Shown: piece by piece, positions 52,602 to 63,600 of the stretch
How the letters are laid out: the number at the start of each line of letters is the position of its first letter
How positions within the stretch are numbered: position 1 is the first letter of the stretch
NCBI GenBank assembly: GCA_020850615.1
Contig: JADZEI010000029.1
Span: 1-64,000 of the forward strand
DNA length: 64,000 nt
Source: Dehalococcoidia bacterium
Lineage (GTDB): Bacteria > Chloroflexota > Dehalococcoidia > Tepidiformales > Tepidiformaceae
Direction: 5' to 3'
Translations under genes and position numbers: made by a program
Notes under the pieces: model-generated
What the model saw: the letters and a program-made list of their open reading frames with translations, nothing else
What the model was told of the DNA's origin: nothing
The model's database searches: none

Positions 52602-53607
52602 CCCCCGCATCATACCGCGCGCCCGGCTCAATCGAGGCATTCGCGAGGCGGGCGCCTGCCAAAATCGTCGCGCCCGCGCCGATCACGCAGCGCTCCACGA
52701 TTGCTCCCTCGCCGATTTCGACGCCGTCCGCGAGGATGCTCTCCACCACGCGCGCGCCCGCGCCCACGGTCACGTTCTCCCAGAGCACCGACCCGTCCAC
52801 GACCGCTTCCGCACCCACGCGGCAGCCGCTCCCGATCGAGCTCATCAGCACCATCGCCGAGGGGTCCACCGTGGCATCGGACGAGACCGAGACGTGCGCC
52901 TGGTAGCTGAGCAGCGCCTCGTTCAGCGCCAGGTAGCGCTGCGGCGTGCCGATGTCCGCCCACACGCCGCGGAACACGTACCCGACGACCGGCTTGCGCC
53001 GCGCGATGAGCGACGGGAACAGCGTCTCCTCCACCCGCACGGGCCCGGGCGGGATCTCGTCCACGAGGTGGGGTTCGAAGATCCAGACGCCGGCGTTCAC
53101 CAGGCGGCTGGGCTCGGTGCCCGGCGGCGGCTTCTCGATGAAGCCGTCGATGAGCCCATCCTCGTTCACCACCGCCACGCCGAACATGGTCACGTCGTCC
53201 ATCTCGTAAAGCGCGATGGTCAGGTCCGCGTGCGCCTTCTCGTGACGTTCGAGCGCGTCTTCGAAGTCGAAGTCGACGAAGACGTCGCCGTTCAGCACGA
53301 CGAAGCGGCCTTCGATGCCTGCGACCCGGACAGCGTTGCGGATGGCGCCGCCGGACTCGAGCCGCTCACGTTCGCGGACGAACGTCAGCTCGAGCCCGGC
53401 GTACCGTCCCTGCGGGTAGGCGTCGGCCAGGTCGTCGTTGTCCTGGCCGAGCGCGAGCACGGCCCGGCGGATGCCGGAACGGATGAGCCAATCGAAGAGG
53501 TACTCGATCGCCGGCCGGTTCACGACCGGCACGAGGCTCTTGTGGCGGGTTTGGGTCAGTGGCCGAAGGCGGAGCCCCTTGCCGCCGACCAGCACGATCG
53601 CGTCCAT
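52594..53607 (-). CDS. Sugar-1-phosphate nucleotidyltransferase (GDP-mannose or related)
   Basis: A 337-residue protein. The N-terminal pyrophosphorylase domain begins DAIVLVGGKGLRLRPLT and contains NGDVFVDFDF; a left-handed beta-helix (hexapeptide repeats such as VDPSAMVLMSSIGSGCRVGAEAVV) forms the C-terminal third. It activates a sugar-1-phosphate with a nucleotide, most likely mannose-1-P given the mutase and isomerase downstream. ATG 53607 is used; a TTG at 53616 is also possible. It starts 18 bases after the metK stop. Confidence 0.87.
   Translation of the reverse strand: MDAIVLVGGKGLRLRPLTQTRHKSLVPVVNRPAIEYLFDWLIRSGIRRAVLALGQDNDDLADAYPQGRYAGLELTFVRERERLESGGAIRNAVRVAGIEGRFVVLNGDVFVDFDFEDALERHEKAHADLTIALYEMDDVTMFGVAVVNEDGLIDGFIEKPPPGTEPSRLVNAGVWIFEPHLVDEIPPGPVRVEETLFPSLIARRKPVVGYVFRGVWADIGTPQRYLALNEALLSYQAHVSVSSDATVDPSAMVLMSSIGSGCRVGAEAVVDGSVLWENVTVGAGARVVESILADGVEIGEGAIVERCVIGAGATILAGARLANASIEPGARYDAGDG
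52609..52614 (-). promoter_or_regulatory. -10 box upstream of the mutase gene
   Basis: TATGAT, 7 nt upstream of ATG 52601, inside the preceding gene. Confidence 0.35.
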
Positions 53608-53625
53608 CGGCGGCAATGCTACCTG

Positions 53626-54789
53626 CTACAGCCCGGCGGTGGCGGCCAGGTCGGCGGCGCGCTCCGTCCGTTCCCACGGCACGTGCAGGTCGTTCCGGCC
53701 GAAGTGGCCGTACGCCGCCGTCTGCCGGTAGATCGGCTGCCGCAGCTCCAGGTCCTGGATGATTGCGCCAGGCCGGAGGTCGAAGTGCTTGCGCACCGCC
53801 GACAGGATCTTCGAATCCGGCACCCGGCCCGTCCCGAACGTCTCCACCGCGATCGACGTCGGCTCCGCGACGCCGATCGCGTACGAGAGCATGACCTCCG
53901 CCCGCGTCGCGAGCCCCGCGGCGACGATGTTCTTCGCCACCCAGCGCGCCGCGTACGCGCCCGAGCGGTCCACCTTTGTCGGGTCCTTGCCGCTGAAGGC
54001 GCCGCCGCCGTGCCGCGCGATGCCGCCGTACGTGTCGACAATGATCTTGCGCCCGGTTAGCCCCGCGTCGCCGCGCGGCCCGCCGATGACGAACCGGCCG
54101 GTCGGGTTGATGTACACCCGCGTCGAGTCGTCGACCAGCCGCGGGTCGATGATCGTGCCGATGATGTGCCGCCGGATTTCGGTCTGGATCGTCTCCCAGT
54201 CCACGTCCGGCGCGTGCTGCGTCGAGATCACGACTGCCTCGGCACGCACGGGCGCGAAGTGGTCGTCGTATTCGATCGTCACCTGGGACTTGCCGTCCGG
54301 GCGCAGCCACGGCAGCTCGCCGCTCTTGCGCGCTTCGGCCAGTCGCCGGGTCAGCCGGTGCGCCAGCGAGATGGTCAGCGGCATCAGCTCCGGCGTTTCG
54401 TCGCAGGCGAAGCCGATCATCATGCCCTGGTCACCTGCGCCCGTATCGATCTCGGAGCCGCGGTCGACGCCCTGCGCGATATCCGGCGACTGCGTGTTGA
54501 TCGCGGTGATCACGCCGCAGGTGTCGGCGTCGAATCCCATCTCCGAGGACGTGTACCCGATTTCCTTAATCGTCCGGCGGACGAGGCCCGGGATGTCGAC
54601 GTAGGTGGCTGTCGTGATCTCGCCGGTGACGAGGACGAGGCCGTTCGTGATCGCCGTTTCACAGGCCACGCGCGCCTTTCGGTCGCGGTCGAGGATCGCG
54701 TCGAGGACGCTGTCGGAGATCTGGTCGCAGATCTTGTCGGGGTGGCCCTCCGTGACGGACTCGGAGGTGAGGAGCTTGCGTTCGCCCAT
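53626..54789 (-). CDS. metK: S-adenosylmethionine synthetase
   Basis: A 387-residue methionine adenosyltransferase: [37 protein letters not shown] and [16 protein letters not shown] (ATP and metal loops) are invariant family blocks. It makes SAM from methionine and ATP. A SAM-binding riboswitch and an intrinsic terminator lie between its promoter and start codon, so it is shut off when SAM is plentiful. ATG 54789 fits the family start; the open frame extending upstream is the riboswitch leader. Confidence 0.96.
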   Translation of the reverse strand: MGERKLLTSESVTEGHPDKICDQISDSVLDAILDRDRKARVACETAITNGLVLVTGEITTATYVDIPGLVRRTIKEIGYTSSEMGFDADTCGVITAINTQSPDIAQGVDRGSEIDTGAGDQGMMIGFACDETPELMPLTISLAHRLTRRLAEARKSGELPWLRPDGKSQVTIEYDDHFAPVRAEAVVISTQHAPDVDWETIQTEIRRHIIGTIIDPRLVDDSTRVYINPTGRFVIGGPRGDAGLTGRKIIVDTYGGIARHGGGAFSGKDPTKVDRSGAYAARWVAKNIVAAGLATRAEVMLSYAIGVAEPTSIAVETFGTGRVPDSKILSAVRKHFDLRPGAIIQDLELRQPIYRQTAAYGHFGRNDLHVPWERTERAADLAATAGL

Positions 54790-54847
54790 CTGGGTTCTGT
54801 CTCTTCCTTGCCTTGCGCTACTGGAGGTATCGGCTTTCGTGTGCGCA

Positions 54848-54876
54848 ACGAAAAGCCCCTCGGACGGCCGAAGGGC
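54848..54876 (-). terminator. Intrinsic terminator in the metK leader (attenuator)
   Basis: Nine-bp stem GCCCTTCGG / CCGAGGGGC (one G-T pair) with a 4-nt loop, followed by TTTTCGTT. It lies between the riboswitch and metK, as expected for SAM-controlled transcription attenuation. Confidence 0.75.
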
Positions 54877-54959
54877 ACGGGCATTCACGCGAAGCACGTC
54901 CCCTCGATGAGGGGCGGGCAAGGCCCGCCTTTTGTTGCCCGCGGCTTGCACCGCGCGCC

Positions 54960-55033
54960 ACGTCGTTTCGGCACCTTGGAGGCATAACCAGGTTGCCGGG
55001 CTCCTCCGCCTGCGCGGGGCGCCCTCTTGACGC
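54960..55033 (-). ncRNA. SAM riboswitch (SAM-I/IV clan) aptamer
   Basis: The minus strand carries the core motifs TCAAGAGGG, GGAGGAGCCCGGCAACC and AAGGTGCC in the SAM-I/SAM-IV order. The P3 helix forms between GGCAACCT and AGGTGCC, P2 between GGGC and GCCC, and a closing helix between GCGTC and GACGT. It is short (about 74 nt) and seems to lack the usual P4 arm, which points to a SAM-IV-like or SAM-I/IV variant. It controls metK. Confidence 0.78.
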
Positions 55034-55041
55034 TTCAAAGG

Positions 55042-55047
55042 ATGGTA
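55042..55047 (-). promoter_or_regulatory. -10 box of the metK leader
   Basis: TACCAT, placing the transcription start near 55035, at the first base of the aptamer. The -35 region is poor. Confidence 0.4.
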
Positions 55048-55133
55048 GCAGCGCCGCTCTCGACATGAAAGGGCGTGGCACACACCGCCCGGCGCGCCCA
55101 GTTCCCTGTACGTGCCCGTATCGCGGGAATTGG

Positions 55134-55139
55134 TACAAT
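55134..55139 (+). promoter_or_regulatory. -10 box of gyrA
   Basis: TACAAT, about 45 bases upstream of the gyrA ATG; no clear -35 hexamer. Confidence 0.45.
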
Positions 55140-55183
55140 AGGCTTAGCGGTATCGCCCGCCCAGCGTGTCCCCCGGAGTCCGC

Positions 55184-57889
55184 ATGACCTCAATGGAACC
55201 CACCTCGAACATCCGCCCCATCGGCATCGAAAGCGAGATGCGCACGAGCTACCTCGATTACGCCATGAGCGTCATCGTCGCCCGTGCCCTCCCCGATGTC
55301 CGCGATGGGCTCAAGCCGGTGCAGCGCCGCATCGTCTGGGGCATGTTCGAACAGGGCGCCCGCGCGGGTACGGGCTACCGCAAGTGCGCCGGCATCGTCG
55401 GCGAGGTCATGGGCCGCTATCACCCCCACGGCGATAGCCCCGTCTACGAAGCCCTCGTCCGCATGGCCCAGGACTTCTCCCTGCGCTACCCCCTCGTCGA
55501 TGGCCAGGGCAACTTCGGCAGCGTCGACGGCGACCCGCCCGCGGCCATGCGCTACACCGAAGCCCGCATGTCGCCGATCGCCGAAGAGCTCGTCGCCGAC
55601 ATCGACCAGAACACGGTCGACTTCGAGCCCAACTACGACGGGCGCCACCAGCAGCCGATGCCGCTGCCCGCCCGCATCCCGAACCTGCTGCTGAACGGCT
55701 CCGCCGGCATCGCCGTCGGCATGGCCACGAACATCCCGCCGCACAACCTCGGCGAGCTCGCCGACGCGATCGGCATGCTCATCGAGGACCCGAACACCAC
55801 CCTCGATGACCTCCTTACCGTGGTGAAGGGTCCCGACTTCCCGACCGCCGGCGTCGCCCTCGTTGGGAAGAACAGCGAGCAGGTCCGCCTCGCCTACGGC
55901 GAGGGCCACGGCCGCATCACCATGCACGCCCGCACCACCATCGAAGAGAGCTCCCGCGGGCGCATGCAGATCATCGTCACCGAGCTCCCCTACCAGGTGA
56001 ACAAGGCCACCCTCATCGAGAAGATCGCCGACCTCGTCCGCGACCGGAAGATCGAGGGCATCGCCGACCTGCGGGACGAGAGCGACCGCACCGGCATGCG
56101 CATCGTCATCGAGCTCAAGCGCGAAGGCTCCGCCGCACAGATCAAGAACCTGCTCTACAAGCACACGGCCATGCGCTCGACCTTCGCGATCAACATGATG
56201 GCGATCGTCGATGGCGCGCCCCGCCGTGTGGGCCTCAAGCGCGCGCTCGACGAGTGGATCCGACATCGCCGCGAAGTGATCCGCCGCCGAACCGAGTACC
56301 AGCTCGAAAAGGCCCGCGAACGCGCCCACATCCTCGAAGGCCTGCTCAAGGCGATCGACCTGCTCGACATGGTCATCGCCACGATCCGCGGCGCCGAATC
56401 CGCGAACAACGCGCTCGAGCTGCTCCAGGGCCTGCTGCCGCTGCCTGAGCCGGTGCTCGCGCTCCTCCGCGACCGCCGCATCCGCGTCCCGGCCGCGAAC
56501 CCGTTCGACTTCACCGAGGTCCAGGGCCGCGCCATCCTCGACATGCAGCTCCGCCGCCTCGCCGCCCTCGAGCGCCAGGCCCTCCAGGACGAGTACCAGG
56601 AGATCATCGAGCGCATCAACTACCTCGAAGACCTCCTCGCCAACCCGCGCAAGATCGACATCCTCATCAAAGAGGACGTCCAGGCGATGAAGAAGAAGTA
56701 CGGCGACGACCGCCGTACCGAGATCGTCGAAGCCGACGCCGAGGACTTCCGCGAAGAGGACCTGATCGCCCACCAGGAGAGCGTCCTCACCCTCAGCATC
56801 CGCAACTACATCAAGCGGATGCCGCTCGAAGAGTTCCGCGCCCAGAAGCGCGGCGGCCAGGGCACCCGTGGCGCCGCCATCCGCGAAGAAGACGCGGTCA
56901 TGAAGCTCGTCGTCTGCGACACGCACGACAACCTGCTCTTCTTCACCGACCGCGGCAAGGTCTACCACCTCCGCGGCTACGACGTGCCGGATACCAAGAA
57001 GCAGGCGAAGGGCCTGCCCATCGTGAACCTGATCGAAGTCGAAAACGGCGAGCGCGTGACCGCGATCCTGCCCGTCCAGAGCTTCGAACGGGACTTCATC
57101 CTCCTCGCCACGCGCCAGGGCGTGATCAAGAAGACGCAGCTCCGCGAGTTCGAAGAGGTCCGCCGCAACGGCAAGATCGCCATGCGCCTCGACGACGGCG
57201 ACCAGCTCATCACCGCCCGGCTCGCCACCAACGAGACCCACGTCCTCATGGTTTCGAGCGAGGGCCAGGCGATCCGCTTCAAGATTGACGACCTCCGCGA
57301 CGCCAGCCGCACCAGTGGCGGCGTCCGCGGCATGAAGCTTCCCGCGGGTGGCTACGTCGTCGGCGTCGAGACCCTGGACGATGGCGACCAGCTCCTCATC
57401 ATCTCCGAGCGCGGCTTCGGCAAGCGCACGATGATCCCCGAGTACCCGCTCCAGGGCCGCGGCGGCCAGGGCGTCAAGACGCTCAACATCACTGACCGCA
57501 CCGGCGTGGTCGCAGCCTCGCGCATCGTCGCGCCAGGCCAGGAGCTCATGCTCGTCTCCCGCGATGGCATCGTCATCCGCACCAGGGTCGACAGCATCAG
57601 CCTCCTCGGGCGGAACACGCAGGGCGTCATGGTCATGCGCGTCGCCGAAGGGGACCAGGTCGCCAGCATCGCGGCCTTCACGATGCAGGACGAACCGCAG
57701 CGCCGTTCGCGTGCCCAGGCCCGCGCGGCCGTCCTCGGCACCATCTCCGACGAGACGCCGTCCGCCAACGGCAGCGCCCGCGGCGGCCAGGCCCGCCTCC
57801 TCCCGGACGACGGCGACGCCGGCGAGGATGACGACGACATCGGTGACGATGAGGACACCGGCGACGACGACGAACCGACCGGCGAGTAG
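55184..57889 (+). CDS. gyrA: DNA gyrase subunit A
   Basis: A 901-residue type IIA topoisomerase subunit. The catalytic Tyr is in [11 protein letters not shown] near residue 124, with the quinolone region [18 protein letters not shown] keeping the sensitive Ser and an acidic residue. The GyrA box [10 protein letters not shown] begins the C-terminal beta-pinwheel, which marks gyrase rather than ParC. The last 40 residues are an acidic tail. ATG 55184 has CGGAG 7 nt upstream; GTG 55166 is less likely. gyrB is not in the window. Confidence 0.96.
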   Translation: MTSMEPTSNIRPIGIESEMRTSYLDYAMSVIVARALPDVRDGLKPVQRRIVWGMFEQGARAGTGYRKCAGIVGEVMGRYHPHGDSPVYEALVRMAQDFSLRYPLVDGQGNFGSVDGDPPAAMRYTEARMSPIAEELVADIDQNTVDFEPNYDGRHQQPMPLPARIPNLLLNGSAGIAVGMATNIPPHNLGELADAIGMLIEDPNTTLDDLLTVVKGPDFPTAGVALVGKNSEQVRLAYGEGHGRITMHARTTIEESSRGRMQIIVTELPYQVNKATLIEKIADLVRDRKIEGIADLRDESDRTGMRIVIELKREGSAAQIKNLLYKHTAMRSTFAINMMAIVDGAPRRVGLKRALDEWIRHRREVIRRRTEYQLEKARERAHILEGLLKAIDLLDMVIATIRGAESANNALELLQGLLPLPEPVLALLRDRRIRVPAANPFDFTEVQGRAILDMQLRRLAALERQALQDEYQEIIERINYLEDLLANPRKIDILIKEDVQAMKKKYGDDRRTEIVEADAEDFREEDLIAHQESVLTLSIRNYIKRMPLEEFRAQKRGGQGTRGAAIREEDAVMKLVVCDTHDNLLFFTDRGKVYHLRGYDVPDTKKQAKGLPIVNLIEVENGERVTAILPVQSFERDFILLATRQGVIKKTQLREFEEVRRNGKIAMRLDDGDQLITARLATNETHVLMVSSEGQAIRFKIDDLRDASRTSGGVRGMKLPAGGYVVGVETLDDGDQLLIISERGFGKRTMIPEYPLQGRGGQGVKTLNITDRTGVVAASRIVAPGQELMLVSRDGIVIRTRVDSISLLGRNTQGVMVMRVAEGDQVASIAAFTMQDEPQRRSRAQARAAVLGTISDETPSANGSARGGQARLLPDDGDAGEDDDDIGDDEDTGDDDEPTGE

Positions 57890-57915
57890 CCGCGCCTGCG
57901 AGCCACCAACCTGCA

Positions 57916-57939
57916 ACGCCCGGGCCACCGCCCGGGCGT
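57916..57939. terminator. Bidirectional terminator between gyrA and clpS
   Basis: Perfect 10-bp stem ACGCCCGGGC / GCCCGGGCGT with a 4-nt loop. Confidence 0.65.
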
Positions 57940-57960
57940 CCCTGTGTGCCCCGCCCTGAC

Positions 57961-58248
57961 TCAGGCCGGCTCGATGGTGGCCGTGAGCTGGTGGGATTCG
58001 AGCCGCTCCCGGTAGTGCTCCGCCGCTTCCTTCGGGCAGGTGATGACCGTCGCCTCGCCGTGGTGATGGGCCGTGAACATGATCTCGATCGCCTCGTCGA
58101 TCGTCAGCGACGGCACCGTGCTGACCAGCGCGAAGACCACGTGGTCCATGCTGTTCACGTCATCGTTGTGGAGCACCACGCGCCAGGGCGGGAGCAGCCG
58201 CTGCAGCGCATCCGTGTCAATCTCGCGGGTCGGCGTCGGCGTGGTCAC
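57961..58248 (-). CDS. clpS: ATP-dependent Clp protease adaptor ClpS
   Basis: A 95-residue N-degron adaptor. WRVVLHNDDVNSMDHVVFALVSTVP and the following MFTAHHHGEATVITCPKEAAEHYRERL are the ClpS fold, with the Asn-Asp-Asp that grips N-terminal residues of substrates. It delivers them to ClpA/ClpC-ClpP. GTG 58248 is chosen by family length. No clp ATPase gene is next to it. Confidence 0.92.
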   Translation of the reverse strand: MTTPTPTREIDTDALQRLLPPWRVVLHNDDVNSMDHVVFALVSTVPSLTIDEAIEIMFTAHHHGEATVITCPKEAAEHYRERLESHQLTATIEPA

Positions 58249-58300
58249 GCCTCGATCCTGCGTGCCCTGTGCCCGGCTGTCCACGCCCGCGGCGAAACAC

Positions 58301-58330
58301 GAAGAAGCCCGCCGATCGGCGGGCTTCTTC
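58301..58330 (-). terminator. Terminator after the ABC ATPase gene
   Basis: A 30-nt perfect palindrome (stem GAAGAAGCCCGCC, loop GATC), 25 bases past the ABC ATPase stop codon. Confidence 0.75.
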
Positions 58331-58355
58331 GCTGGGGGACCGGGTGGGGGTGTCT

Positions 58356-59099
58356 TTAGCGGGTCCGCTCGTCCGAGACGATCCGGCCGTCGCGCATCTG
58401 GATAACGCGGTCGCAGCGCGCGGCGATGGCAGGGTCGTGCGTGACGATGACGAACGTGTGGCCGGCGGCGTGGAGCTCTTCCATCAGCGCCATGATCTCG
58501 TTCGCGGTGGCCGAATCCAGCGCCCCGGTCGGCTCGTCCGCGAAGACGATGGCCGGGTTGTTCACCAGCGCCCGGGCGACCGTGACGCGCTGGCGTTGCC
58601 CGCCGGAGAGCTGCGACGGCCGGGCGTGGGCCTTGTCGCGCAGGTTCACGCGCGCCAGCGCCTCCATCGCCTGGCGGCGCGCCTCGCGCGGGTTCGTGCC
58701 CGAAACGACCAGCGGCAGCTCCACGTTCTCCACCGCCGAGAGCACCGGCAGCAGGTTGTACGTCTGGAAGACGAAGCCCATCTTCTCGGCGCGATAGGCG
58801 GTCCGCTGGTAATCGGCCATCGTCGAGATGTCGACGCCATCGATGGCCACGGAGCCGCTGTCGAACGTGTCGAGCCCGGAGATGCAGTTCAGCAGCGTCG
58901 TCTTGCCGCAGCCCGAGGGGCCCATGATCGCGACCATCTCGCCGCGCTCGACGCGGAGGTCGACGCCGCGCAGCGCCGGCACAGGGCTCGCGGCGCCGTT
59001 GTACGTCTTGACCAGGCCCGTCGCGGCGACGGCATCGGCGCGCTCCACCAGGCGGAGGTGCGGGACGGCCGGGGCAGCGGTTGCGGTTGCGGTGTGCAT
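58356..59099 (-). CDS. LolD/MacB-type ABC transporter ATP-binding protein
   Basis: A 247-residue ATPase: Walker [11 protein letters not shown] loop [18 protein letters not shown] (typical of the MacB/LolD/FtsE group), signature LSGGQRQRV, Walker [14 protein letters not shown] and H loop VTHD. Such ATPases drive mechanotransmission-type exporters of lipoproteins, peptides or drugs. The matching FtsX-like permease is not in the window. ATG 59099 has AAGGGGG upstream. Confidence 0.9.
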   Translation of the reverse strand: MHTATATAAPAVPHLRLVERADAVAATGLVKTYNGAASPVPALRGVDLRVERGEMVAIMGPSGCGKTTLLNCISGLDTFDSGSVAIDGVDISTMADYQRTAYRAEKMGFVFQTYNLLPVLSAVENVELPLVVSGTNPREARRQAMEALARVNLRDKAHARPSQLSGGQRQRVTVARALVNNPAIVFADEPTGALDSATANEIMALMEELHAAGHTFVIVTHDPAIAARCDRVIQMRDGRIVSDERTR

Positions 59100-59140
59100 C
59101 GTGGCGTCCCCCTTCCCTGGTGTTCCCCTGAGCTCGTCGC

Positions 59141-59518
59141 TCAGGCGACGTTCGCGCCCTGGCCGAGCGAGCGGATGACCGACACGAGCCGGTCGCAGGA
59201 TTCGTGCTTGCCGACGAACGCCCGCGCGCCGGCGGCTTCCGCCCGCACACGGGTGGCAGTGTCGTCGTGGAGGCTCAGGATCACGACGCGCGTCCCCGGG
59301 GCCCGCTGGCTCAGCGCTTCCGTGGCGGCGATGCCGTCCATGCCGCGCATGTTCACGTCCATCACCACCACGTCCGGGCGGAGCTCTTCGACCAGGGCCA
59401 GTGCGGCCGCGCCATCCCCGGCTTCGCCGACGACCGCGACGTCCTGTTCGAGGGCGAGCTGCATCCGCAGGCCGCGGCGCACGGACGCTTCGTCGTCTAC
59501 GAGCAGCAGACGGATCAT
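59141..59518 (-). CDS. Single-domain response regulator (CheY-like receiver)
   Basis: A 125-residue receiver with nothing attached: [13 protein letters not shown] (acidic pair), [13 protein letters not shown] (phospho-accepting Asp), VILSLHDD and FVGKHES (Lys). It may pass phosphate within a relay or bind a partner protein. The start ATG 59518 has GGAGGGAGAG 5 nt upstream. The frame stays open for 73 more codons to an ATG at 59737, so a longer form with an extra N-terminal part cannot be excluded. The ABC ATPase gene follows 41 bases later. Confidence 0.82.
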   Translation of the reverse strand: MIRLLLVDDEASVRRGLRMQLALEQDVAVVGEAGDGAAALALVEELRPDVVVMDVNMRGMDGIAATEALSQRAPGTRVVILSLHDDTATRVRAEAAGARAFVGKHESCDRLVSVIRSLGQGANVA

Positions 59519-59946
59519 CTCTCCCTCCGGTTCAGGTTGTACGCCTGCAGCGGCTGGAACCGCGTCAACCGTCGGTACCGTGGCCGCCTCGGTCTTAAGG
59601 CGGAGGCCGTCCTGGGCGGCGAAGAAGTCGACGATGTTCTGGTTCGATGCGACGGTGCGGCCGGCCCTGCGGGTGCGCTCAGCCGGGAACCGCAACACGT
59701 CGTGCCGGGGGCCTTCGAGGACGGTGAGCAGGGGCATGGCGGTCACCCAACCTGTCGTGATTCCCGGCGCCTGGGCCGGTGGTGTGTCACCAGTGTGACG
59801 CAGCCGAGTGGTGTTCGAATCCAGCAAGCGGCGTCACCGGCCTCGGCCTTTGGGCGGAGTTGCGGGAGGGCCCGGCGGCGTACCATTTGCCCGCACGCTA
59901 GACTGAGCGTGCCCCGACGCGTTCCCAGCCCGCTACCGGAGACACC
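59519..59946. other. 428-base divergent region between two response regulator genes
   Basis: The minus frame of the receiver gene stays open here without recognisable domain content. On the plus strand a TAGACT box lies at 59899-59904 and CCGGAGACACC precedes the downstream ATG. Nothing else is identified. Confidence 0.5.
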
Positions 59947-60594
59947 ATGACCATCCGCATCCTCCTCGCCGACGACCACAGCGTCGTCCGCCAGGGCCTC
60001 AAGATGTTCCTCGGCCTCGACCCCGACCTGGAGGTTGTGGGCGAAGCGCAGAACGGCGAGGAAGCCGTCCGCCTCGCCCACCAGCTCCTCCCCGATGTCG
60101 TCCTCATGGACCTGCTCATGCCGGTGATGGACGGGATCACGGCCATCGGCAAGATCCGCACCGAACTCCCCGACGTCGAGGTCATCGCCCTCACGAGCGT
60201 GCTCGAAGACGCCTCCGTGGTCGGGGCGGTGCGGGCCGGCGCCATCGGCTACCTGCTCAAGGACACGCAGGACGAGGAGCTCCGCCGGGCGATCAAGGCG
60301 GCCGCCCAGGGCCAGGTCCAGCTCTCGCCCCAGGCGGCGGCGCGGCTCATGCGCGAAATGCGCCAGCCCGAGGCCCCGGAGCCCCTCACCGAACGCGAGC
60401 AGGAGGTCCTCGTCCTCCTCGCCCGGGGCCGCGCGAACAAGGAGATCGCCCGCGACCTCTCGATCGGCGAGAAGACCGTGAAGACGCACGTCAGCAACAT
60501 CCTGAGCAAGCTGGGCGTGCAGAGCCGCACGCAGGCCGCCCTCCACGCCGTCCGCGTCGGGCTCGTCCCCGCCGACCAGCTGAGCGACCACTAG
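59947..60594 (+). CDS. NarL/LiaR-type response regulator
   Basis: A 215-residue two-domain regulator. The receiver has LLADDHSVVRQGL, VVLMDLLMPVMDG and LLKDTQ; the C-terminal LuxR-type helix-turn-helix has LTEREQEVLVLLARGRANKEIARDLSIGEKTVKTHVSNIL. It should be phosphorylated by the sensor encoded 13 bases downstream and then activate target genes. GGAG lies upstream of the ATG. Confidence 0.92.
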   Translation: MTIRILLADDHSVVRQGLKMFLGLDPDLEVVGEAQNGEEAVRLAHQLLPDVVLMDLLMPVMDGITAIGKIRTELPDVEVIALTSVLEDASVVGAVRAGAIGYLLKDTQDEELRRAIKAAAQGQVQLSPQAAARLMREMRQPEAPEPLTEREQEVLVLLARGRANKEIARDLSIGEKTVKTHVSNILSKLGVQSRTQAALHAVRVGLVPADQLSDH

Positions 60595-60607
60595 CGAGAC
60601 CGGGCCC

Positions 60608-63600
60608 GTGCCTGCCGGATCCCCCCTCGGCCTCTCGCTTCGCGCCAAGCTCAATATCGGCCTGACCGCGTTCCTCGTGATCGTTGCGGTCGCCGTCGCG
60701 GCGATCGTCGTCGTCGGCTTCAACCGCAGCAAGGACGACGCAACCGAGACCGCCAGCCAGGGGTTCGAAGACCAGAGCCGCGAGACCCTCGCCCTGCTGG
60801 CCGATGTCCAGTCCTTCGCCGGGCAGCTCCAGCTCGACGCGACTGCCGAGCTCAGCGATATTGCCGCGCGCTACATGGCGAACGCGCTCGCCTCCGACAC
60901 CGAGTACGCCTCCGACGTTGCCGGCATCGATGGCCGCGGCGGTGTCGTCTACGACCGCAGCGAAGACCGGACCACCGACATCTGGTATCGCGGCATGCTC
61001 CCGCTCGACGACGCCACGCTCCGCGACTTGCGCGAGTCGGCCACCCTCGATGCCGCCCTGAAGACCCTCTACGAGGAGCAGTCGAAGGACCTCCCGACCG
61101 GCTTCGAGGCCGTGGCCATCTACTACATCGGCACCAGCGGGCTCGTGCGCTACTTCCCGGCGATCGGCCTGCACAACACGCTGCTCCCCGTCTTCGATGT
61201 CCGCGCGCAGGAGTACTTCACCGCCGCCGCGCCCGCGCAGAACCCCGAGCGCCGCACCGTCTGGACGAAGCCCTACTTCGACCGCACCGGCCGCGGCCGC
61301 ATCCTCACCGCGACCACGCCCGTCTACGTCGGCGACGAGTTCCGCGGCGTCGTCGCCGTCGACCTCTCGTTCTTCCGGCTAATCAGCCAGGTCGACAACT
61401 TCCAGGTGGGCCAGACCGGCTTCGCCTTCTACGTCGACGCGCTCGGCGACATCGCCCCGAGCTCCTCCGCGCCGCAGGTCATCTCTTCGCTCTCCGCGCC
61501 GGAGGAAGACGGCCTCCCCGCCGTGCTCGCCGCCATGCGCGACGGCAAGACCGGCACTGACCGTATCCGCCTCAACGGCCGCGAAGTCTTCGTGAGCTAC
61601 GCGCCCATCGCCGGCGCCGGCGGCAGCCTTGGCCTCGTCGCGCCCGTCGACGAGATCACCGCTGCCGCGGCAGGCGTGACCAGCGCCATCGCAGACGAGA
61701 GCGACACGACGATCGTCGCCACCCTCGTGACGATGTCGCTCCTCTTCCTCGTCGTCATCGCCATCTCGGCGGTGCTCAGCCGGTACATGCTCCTCAAGCC
61801 GATCCTGGCTCTCGTCGAAGGCACGAACGCTGTCGCTGCCGGCGACCTTTCCACGACTATCCCCGTCCGCTCGCGGGACGAGCTGGGCATGCTCGCCTCT
61901 TCCTTTAACCGCATGACCGCCGAGCTCCAGGTCGGCCGCGCGGAGCTCGAAGCGAAGGAAGCCCAGTTCCGCGGCATCTTCGAATCCACGAGTGACGGCG
62001 TCATCCTGAACGACGCCGAAGACGGCACCGTCGCGGAAGCGAACCCCGCCGCCATCGTCATGCACGGCTACACCCGCGAAGAGTTCATCGGCATCCAGCC
62101 GGAGAAGTTCATCCATCCCGACTCGCTCTCCGACTTCGGCGCCTACATGGAAGCGATGGCCGAGGACCGCCCCTTCCGCACCCGCGCCCGCGACGTCCGC
62201 AAAGACGGGACCGTCTTCCACGTCGAGGTCGCGGGCTCCCGCGTCCAGTATCTCGGCCGCACGCACTACCTCGCCATCGTCCGCGACGTCACCGAGCGGG
62301 TGCAGGCGTACGAGCTGCTCGAAGAGCGCGTGGCCGACCGCACGCGCGAGCTCTCGACCCTGCTCGAAGTCGCGCGCACCGTGGGCTCCACACTCGAGCT
62401 CGACCGGCTCCTCGAGCTCATCCTCACCCACCTCCACAACGTCATCGACTACACGGCATCGTCGATCCTCATCGAAGACGACGGCGAGCTCGTCATCCGC
62501 TTCAGCCGCGGCGCCGACCCCGGGGTCACGGAGCGCCAGGTGGACCGCAGCATCGGCATGCGCTTCCCGGTCCACCTGGCGGAGCCGATCTGGGGGCCGA
62601 TCAGCCGTGGCGATGTCGTCCTCATCGGCGATGTCCGCGCCGACGAGCCGCTCGCGAACGCCTACCGCCGCGCGGTCGGCGACGTCGACAACGGCCCCTT
62701 CAGCCACGTCCGCTCGTGGATGGCGATCCCGTTCATCGCCAAGGGCCGGGTCCTCGGCTTCATGAGCGCGTCCCGCTCCGAGCCGAACTACTTCGAACAG
62801 CGCCACGTGGACCTCGCCCGCGCTTTCGCTGCACAGGCCACGGTCGCGCTCGAAAACGCGCGGCTCTTCGAAGAGACGGCTCGCCGCGTGGGCGAAAACG
62901 AGGCGCTCGCCCGGATCGCCGCGCGCTTCACCCTCGCCGAGTCCCAGGCGGACCTGCTCGACGGCGCCGCCGAGGAGGTGCTCCGCGCCACCCGCGCCGT
63001 CGGCATCAACTTGATCATCAACCGTGACGGCGAGTTCGAAGCGCTGGGCGCAGCTGGCTGGACCGAGGACTACCGCGCGGCCGTGCTGCGCGCCCTCGAA
63101 GGTGGCGCCATCCGCATCGTCCAGCAACATAACGAGTCCGTGAACGTCCGCATCTCGCCGAACGGGCGTGAGCGCATCCTCAGCTTCCCGGAATGGGGCC
63201 CGCTCCACCCCTTCCTCCAGGAGCAGACCTGGGAAGCGCTCGTCTCCGCGCCGCTGGTCTACCGTGGCCAGCCGTTCGGCGCGATCGGCGGCTACTTCCC
63301 GCCCGGCTTCGTCCCCAGCCAGCGCGAAGCCGACTTCTTCCGCGCCATGGCCGACCAGGTGGCCATCGGCGTCGCGAACCAGCGGCTCTTCGGCGAAATC
63401 GAGCAGCGCGGCCGCGAGAACCTCGCCCTCGCGACCATCGCCTCGCGGTTCACCCTCGACGAGCCGGTCGAACAGACCCTCCGCGACCTCGCCGGCGACA
63501 TCGTCCAGGCGACCAGCGCACTCGCGGTCACCGTCCTCGTCGTCGACGACGACCGCCCGGTGTCCCTCGGCGGTTCGGGCCTGCCGGATGGCTACGTCGA

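Larger units (their letters stand above)
54790..55183. other. 394-base divergent regulatory region between metK and gyrA
   Basis: Contains, from right to left on the minus strand, the metK promoter, a SAM riboswitch, two hairpins (GGCGGGC/GCCCGCC at 54912-54928 and CCCCTC/GAGGGG at 54899-54913), an intrinsic terminator and the metK leader. The gyrA promoter lies on the plus strand at 55134. Confidence 0.7.

Noticed and set aside
55184-57889. Topoisomerase IV subunit ParC instead of GyrA
   Set aside because: A GyrA box (QKRGGQG) is present at the start of the C-terminal domain, which ParC lacks.
55190-57928. A 912-codon minus-strand open frame opposite gyrA
   Set aside because: Antisense shadow; gyrA on the plus strand is unmistakable.
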